Of a DNA stretch of 8,692 nt, positions 5,634 through 8,692 are shown piece by piece; within the stretch, counting starts at the first letter, position 1; each line of letters starts with the position of its first letter. Location: contig JAJZZW010000074.1 in NCBI GenBank assembly GCA_021797385.1, positions 1 through 8,692 on the forward strand, read 5' to 3'. The notes under the pieces were generated by a model, which ran no database searches, was not told where the DNA came from, and was given only the letters and a program-made list of their open reading frames with translations. Source of the stretch: Thermoplasmata archaeon. GTDB lineage: Archaea > Thermoplasmatota > Thermoplasmata > Thermoplasmatales > Thermoplasmataceae. The position numbers were made by a program, and so were the translations under genes.

Positions 5634-6689
5634 ATGTACAATTCAGGATCAAATAATGATGAACTAAGCGGATTTATAGTAATAGATAAACCTAAAGGGC
5701 CAACAAGCCACCAGATAGATGCATGGGTAAGGGATATTACAGGGGAAAAGAGGGTTGGCCATATAGGAACACTTGACCCGGGGGTTTCAGGGGTACTTGT
5801 CATGGCACTGGGCAAAGCCACAAAACTCATAGACCTTGTACACGAAAAACCCAAAGAGTACATCTCTGTAATGAGATTGTATTCTCAAGCCGATGGCGAT
5901 TCAATTAGTAATGTTTTCAAGGAATTTACGGGAAAAATATACCAACTTCCTCCGGTTAGATCGGCAGTTTCAAGGCAGGTCCGGGAACGGACAATATACC
6001 GGATGGATATACTGGAAATAATAGATAAATTAATACTTTTCAGGGTAAAATGTGAATCAGGAACATATATCAGGACTCTATGCACCGATATGGGTTACGT
6101 TCTTGGCACAGGAGCTCAGATGGCCGATCTCAGAAGGCTCTCCACCGGGGATTTCAACGAAGGTCAGATTCATACACTCCAGGAATTGAGCGATGCCGCT
6201 GTCCTGAAAAAAAATGGAAACAGGTCTGTACTGGATAGGCTGGTTATACCAATGGACTTCGTTTTTTCTGATTTCCCTAAAGTTATTGTTAAAAATACCG
6301 CTGTCAGGAACATTATGCATGGATCAGATATATACCCTGCCGGGATAAAAGCCATAGTTGGTCAATTCCACAAGGGAAGCAGGGTTGCAATATACACAGA
6401 CAATGATGAACTCATTGCATATGGAACAATGCTTGTGGATGAACTTAATGATCTGAAAGCTGTTGACCTGGATGGAATACTGAGTGATAAATATGGAGAA
6501 AATAATGTGGTACGGAAAGATAGTAGACAAAAAAATATACCTGTACAGAAACCTGGAAAAAGATTACATGAACATATTCGAGAGCCTGAGGGAAGGAAAA
6601 ATCCCGGAAACGGAAGAGACATGTTCAAAAAAAATCCCGGATTTAAGAGATCTCCTCCTCAAATACGAAAAGGAAAGAATAAGTTCTGA
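5634..6689 (+). CDS. cbf5: tRNA/rRNA pseudouridine synthase Cbf5 (TruB family, H/ACA RNP catalytic subunit)
   Basis: Isomerises uridine to pseudouridine, guided by H/ACA RNAs with L7Ae, Nop10 and Gar1; archaeal Cbf5 can also make Psi55 in tRNA. The TruB catalytic domain starts at G-F-I-V-I-D-K-P-K-G-P-T-S-H-Q (13-27). The active-site motif G-T-L-D-P-G-V-S-G-V-L at 45-55 has catalytic Asp48. Further blocks are Q-L-P-P-V-R-S-A-V-S-R-Q-V-R-x-R at 104-119, G-T-Y-I-R-T-L at 143-149 and L-R-R-L-S at 166-170. A PUA domain covers about 214-285. Residues from about 296 onward form a Lys/Arg/Pro-rich tail that overlaps nop5 in another frame. The ATG is the only usable start, because an in-frame TAG lies at 5628-5630. 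It has no visible Shine-Dalgarno, and the 27-base gap from cmk is the largest in the window. Confidence 0.95.
   Translation: MYNSGSNNDELSGFIVIDKPKGPTSHQIDAWVRDITGEKRVGHIGTLDPGVSGVLVMALGKATKLIDLVHEKPKEYISVMRLYSQADGDSISNVFKEFTGKIYQLPPVRSAVSRQVRERTIYRMDILEIIDKLILFRVKCESGTYIRTLCTDMGYVLGTGAQMADLRRLSTGDFNEGQIHTLQELSDAAVLKKNGNRSVLDRLVIPMDFVFSDFPKVIVKNTAVRNIMHGSDIYPAGIKAIVGQFHKGSRVAIYTDNDELIAYGTMLVDELNDLKAVDLDGILSDKYGENNVVRKDSRQKNIPVQKPGKRLHEHIREPEGRKNPGNGRDMFKKNPGFKRSPPQIRKGKNKF
6495..6498 (+). promoter_or_regulatory. Shine-Dalgarno motif deciding the nop5 start
   Basis: GGAG lies 6 bases before the ATG at 6505, inside cbf5. It favours 6505 over the in-frame GTG at 6484 and ATG at 6493, neither of which has a comparable motif at a suitable distance. 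Confidence 0.5.
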
Positions 6690-7296
6690 ATTTTCACACG
6701 ATCAGTATATAATAAAAATGTATTCTGTCCGGAAGGAAATAGATGAAATCATAAATCTATATCTAGAGAAGCTTGTCTCTATATATACTCTTTTGGATAT
6801 AAAATACAACAATGATCCGTGCCTTTATTTTTCCAGGTTGAAAAATGCAAATCTGAATGAAACGGATAGCCGTGCAGCGGATATGGGTTCTTTATTATGC
6901 GGATTCAGAAAATACCTGGATGAATACCTGCAAACTGAAATACAGAGTTATATGCCTGGAACAGTACGTTTAATAGGGCCTGTTCTGGCACTTGACTTCC
7001 TTTTAAAAGCCGGCAGCCTCAAAAATCTTGTTAAATACCCTGCCGGAACATTACAGATCCTGGGCGCAGAAAAAGCATTCTTCAATCATATGAGAAAGGG
7101 CACACCGTCGCCAAAACATGGAATAATTTTTAATTATCCCGGACTTTCGGCCCTGGCTCCGAACAAAAGAGGAAAGGTGGCCAGAACAATAGCGAATAAA
7201 ATGGCAATAACATTGAAAATGGATTATTTCAATACAGGAGGAAATGTGGATAATATGATCTCGGAAATAAAAAACCGGATGAGTGATCAGGTATAA
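6505..7296 (+). CDS. nop5: C/D-box RNP scaffold protein Nop5 (Nop56/58 family), compact form
   Basis: Core protein of archaeal C/D-box sRNPs. It bridges the methyltransferase fibrillarin and the L7Ae-bound guide RNA, allowing 2'-O-methylation of rRNA and tRNA. From the ATG at 6505 the product is 263 residues. A short N-terminal region (1-45, M-W-Y-G-K-I-V-D-K-K-I-Y-L-Y) would be the fibrillarin-binding domain. A predicted coiled-coil section follows at about 65-145 (NOSIC-like), then the Nop RNA-binding core with G-P-V-L-A at 158-162, I-L-G-A-E-K-A-F-F-N-H at 185-195, P-K-H-G-I-I-F at 203-209 and K-R-G-K-V-A-R at 221-227. The Nop core is unmistakable. The protein is far shorter than Pyrococcus Nop5 (about 400) but close to the Archaeoglobus form (268). 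It begins 185 bases inside cbf5. No fibrillarin gene follows in this window. Confidence 0.92.
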   Translation: MWYGKIVDKKIYLYRNLEKDYMNIFESLREGKIPETEETCSKKIPDLRDLLLKYEKERISSEFSHDQYIIKMYSVRKEIDEIINLYLEKLVSIYTLLDIKYNNDPCLYFSRLKNANLNETDSRAADMGSLLCGFRKYLDEYLQTEIQSYMPGTVRLIGPVLALDFLLKAGSLKNLVKYPAGTLQILGAEKAFFNHMRKGTPSPKHGIIFNYPGLSALAPNKRGKVARTIANKMAITLKMDYFNTGGNVDNMISEIKNRMSDQV

Positions 7297-8684
7297 TTGG
7301 GTTTTGCCCCTTCCGGAATTTCATCCGGGTAGATGCCTGTAAGGCATCCCAGGCATAGTTCATTCATACCTATACTCTCACTCAATCCTTCTATGGTTAA
7401 GTATCCCAGTGAATCTGCATTTATTTCCCTTCTTATTTCATCAATTGTGTGGTTATCAGCTATAAAATCGCTGCTCGTTTTCATATCCACACCGAAATAA
7501 CAGGGGGCAATTATGGGGGGAGACCCCACACGCACATGAACCTCTGTGGCACCGTCCTTTCTCAGTATACTTATTATATGCTTCATTGTGTTTCCACGGA
7601 CTATGCTGTCATCAACCAGAACCACCCTTTTTCCCTTTATTACGGATTTAATGGTATTCAGTTTTATTTTTATTGCATCGTATCTGGATTTCTGATCCGG
7701 TAAAATAAATGTCCTGTCAGAATATCTGTTTTTGATTAGTCCTTCACTGTAAGGAATATTGGAAAACACAGAATAACCGAGTGCCTGTGATCGCCCTGAA
7801 TCAGGTACCGGGACGACAACATCGGCTTCAACGGGATTCTCCTTTGCCAACTTTATCCCTATATTATATCGGACATCGAATACCTCCCTTTTATCTATTA
7901 TACTATCGGGTCTTGCAAAGTAGACATATTCAAACATGCAGTGGGATACGTTGTGTTCAACAGTAAAAATACTTCTATATCCCGATTCCCTGATTTCCAC
8001 TAGTTCTCCGGGGGCTATATCCCTTATAATCTCTCCGGATACCGTATCAATTGCAGCACTCTCCGATGCGATCATATAACCGCCTTTTGTTTTCCCAAGT
8101 ATCAGTGGGCGGAAACCGAACGGGTCCCTCAGTGCGTAAAGTACATCATTTATTAAAATTGCAAGGGCGTATGCCCCTTTAATCTTCAGCATGGCCTTTT
8201 TTATTCCATCTATTATGCCATATTTCCCTATCTCACTAACAATTTCTGTTAGCAACACCTCGGTATCACTGGAACTGTAAAATATGTAACCTTTTTCTTT
8301 AAGTTTCTCCCTGAGATCATGCGCATTTGTAATCTCGCCGTTGTGTGAGATTCCAATGTATCCAAGTGATGAAGAAATGACAAAAGGTCCTGCATTTTCA
8401 ACGCCCTTGGATCCGGCAGTTGAATATCTGTTATGCCCTATCCCTATTCTTCCAGGTAAAACTTCTCCCTTGAATACCTCGGAAACCAGGCCCATACCCT
8501 TATTTATGTGTATTTTTCCGTCAAATGTGGCTATGCCTGAACTCTCCTGTCCTCTATGCTGCAAGGCCCTTAAGGAAAAATTGAGATTTGTGAATGCGTC
8601 ACTGCCGGTATAACCGACAACAGCGCACTCCTCACTTGGCTTTTGCCCAGTTGTAGTGTCTGATTCTCGGGGAAGGAAATCCAC
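7287..8684 (-). CDS. purF: Amidophosphoribosyltransferase PurF, N-terminus at or beyond the window edge
   Basis: Catalyses the first committed step of purine synthesis: PRPP + glutamine + H2O to phosphoribosylamine, glutamate and PPi. Read from the GTG at 8684 it has 465 residues. A short propeptide-like leader ends before Cys20 (S-E-E-C-A-V-V-G-Y), the expected N-terminal nucleophile of a class II glutamine amidotransferase after processing. Other glutaminase motifs are L-Q-H-R-G-Q-E-S-S-G at 41-50, G-H-N-R-Y-S-T-A-G at 83-91 and S-H-N-G-E-I-T-N at 113-120. The phosphoribosyltransferase domain has the PRPP loop V-V-L-V-D-D-S-I-V-R-G-N-T at 354-366. Cys249, 395, 444 and 447 match the four 4Fe-4S ligands of the Bacillus-type enzyme. 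The frame stays open to the window edge with no visible Shine-Dalgarno, so the true start may lie outside. The 3' end overlaps nop5 by 10 bases. Confidence 0.95.
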   Translation of the reverse strand: MDFLPRESDTTTGQKPSEECAVVGYTGSDAFTNLNFSLRALQHRGQESSGIATFDGKIHINKGMGLVSEVFKGEVLPGRIGIGHNRYSTAGSKGVENAGPFVISSSLGYIGISHNGEITNAHDLREKLKEKGYIFYSSSDTEVLLTEIVSEIGKYGIIDGIKKAMLKIKGAYALAILINDVLYALRDPFGFRPLILGKTKGGYMIASESAAIDTVSGEIIRDIAPGELVEIRESGYRSIFTVEHNVSHCMFEYVYFARPDSIIDKREVFDVRYNIGIKLAKENPVEADVVVPVPDSGRSQALGYSVFSNIPYSEGLIKNRYSDRTFILPDQKSRYDAIKIKLNTIKSVIKGKRVVLVDDSIVRGNTMKHIISILRKDGATEVHVRVGSPPIIAPCYFGVDMKTSSDFIADNHTIDEIRREINADSLGYLTIEGLSESIGMNELCLGCLTGIYPDEIPEGAKPNYT

Positions 8685-8692
8685 AGTAAGAG

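Noticed and set aside
6403..6456. C/D-box-like pattern: ATGATGA at 6403-6409 and CTGA at 6453-6456 within cbf5, which would be notable next to nop5
   Set aside because: The flanks do not pair as a terminal stem, no D' box is visible at the right place, and the region encodes conserved PUA-domain residues.
6484..6504. Longer Nop5 start at GTG 6484 or ATG 6493
   Set aside because: The GGAG at 6495-6498 is at proper distance only from ATG 6505, and the family-like N-terminus begins there; the longer forms cannot be fully excluded.
7449..8613. Plus-strand open frames opposite purF
   Set aside because: Every PurF catalytic and Fe-S motif is intact on the minus strand, and the plus-strand products look like nothing known.
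1..8692. Search for mobile elements, CRISPR arrays, tRNA genes, long repeats or defence genes
   Set aside because: Coding sequence is nearly continuous, with no intergenic stretch over 27 bases, and no repeats, inverted ends or foreign-looking genes were seen.

Overview
The window is a stretch of archaeal chromosome carrying the distal part of the ribosomal protein 'spc' operon, followed by RNA-modification genes and a purine biosynthesis gene. The best guess for the source is an acidophilic euryarchaeon of the Thermoplasmatales type (relatives of Thermoplasma, Ferroplasma, Picrophilus). The evidence is the archaeal gene order L19e-L18-S5-L30-L15-SecY-AdkA-DUF106-Cmk-Cbf5, archaeal-type versions of every protein, heavy AGA/AGG and ATA codon use, moderately AT-rich base composition, the absence of rpl34e and rpl14e from their usual slots, and an enlarged SecY with poorly charged outer loops. 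The genus cannot be fixed from sequence reading alone.

Layout. Positions 1-2090 encode ribosomal proteins: the tail of L19e, then complete uL18, uS5, uL30 and uL15, packed with 8-23 base overlaps or 2-base gaps, most with a Shine-Dalgarno motif inside the preceding gene. Positions 2083-5073 carry the membrane-insertion block: secY, the archaeal adenylate kinase adkA, and a DUF106 protein of the Oxa1/EMC3-like superfamily. Positions 5070-7296 carry cytidylate kinase, the pseudouridine synthase Cbf5 (catalytic subunit of H/ACA guide RNPs and tRNA Psi55 synthase) and a compact Nop5 (scaffold of C/D-box 2'-O-methylation RNPs). These two guide-RNP genes overlap out of frame by 185 bases. On the minus strand, purF (amidophosphoribosyltransferase, first committed step of purine synthesis) converges on nop5, and their 3' ends overlap by 10 bases. 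Its N-terminus lies at or beyond the right edge.

Together the plus-strand genes form one growth-related unit: making ribosomes, providing the translocon and a probable co-translational insertase, supplying nucleotides, and modifying rRNA and tRNA. No stretch lacks a gene for more than 27 bases. I found no mobile element, CRISPR array, tRNA, rRNA or defence gene, and no evidence of a wholly new system. The observations most worth a second look are the deep cbf5/nop5 overlap with an A8 tract inside it, and the SecY N-terminal extension with two extra predicted membrane helices.
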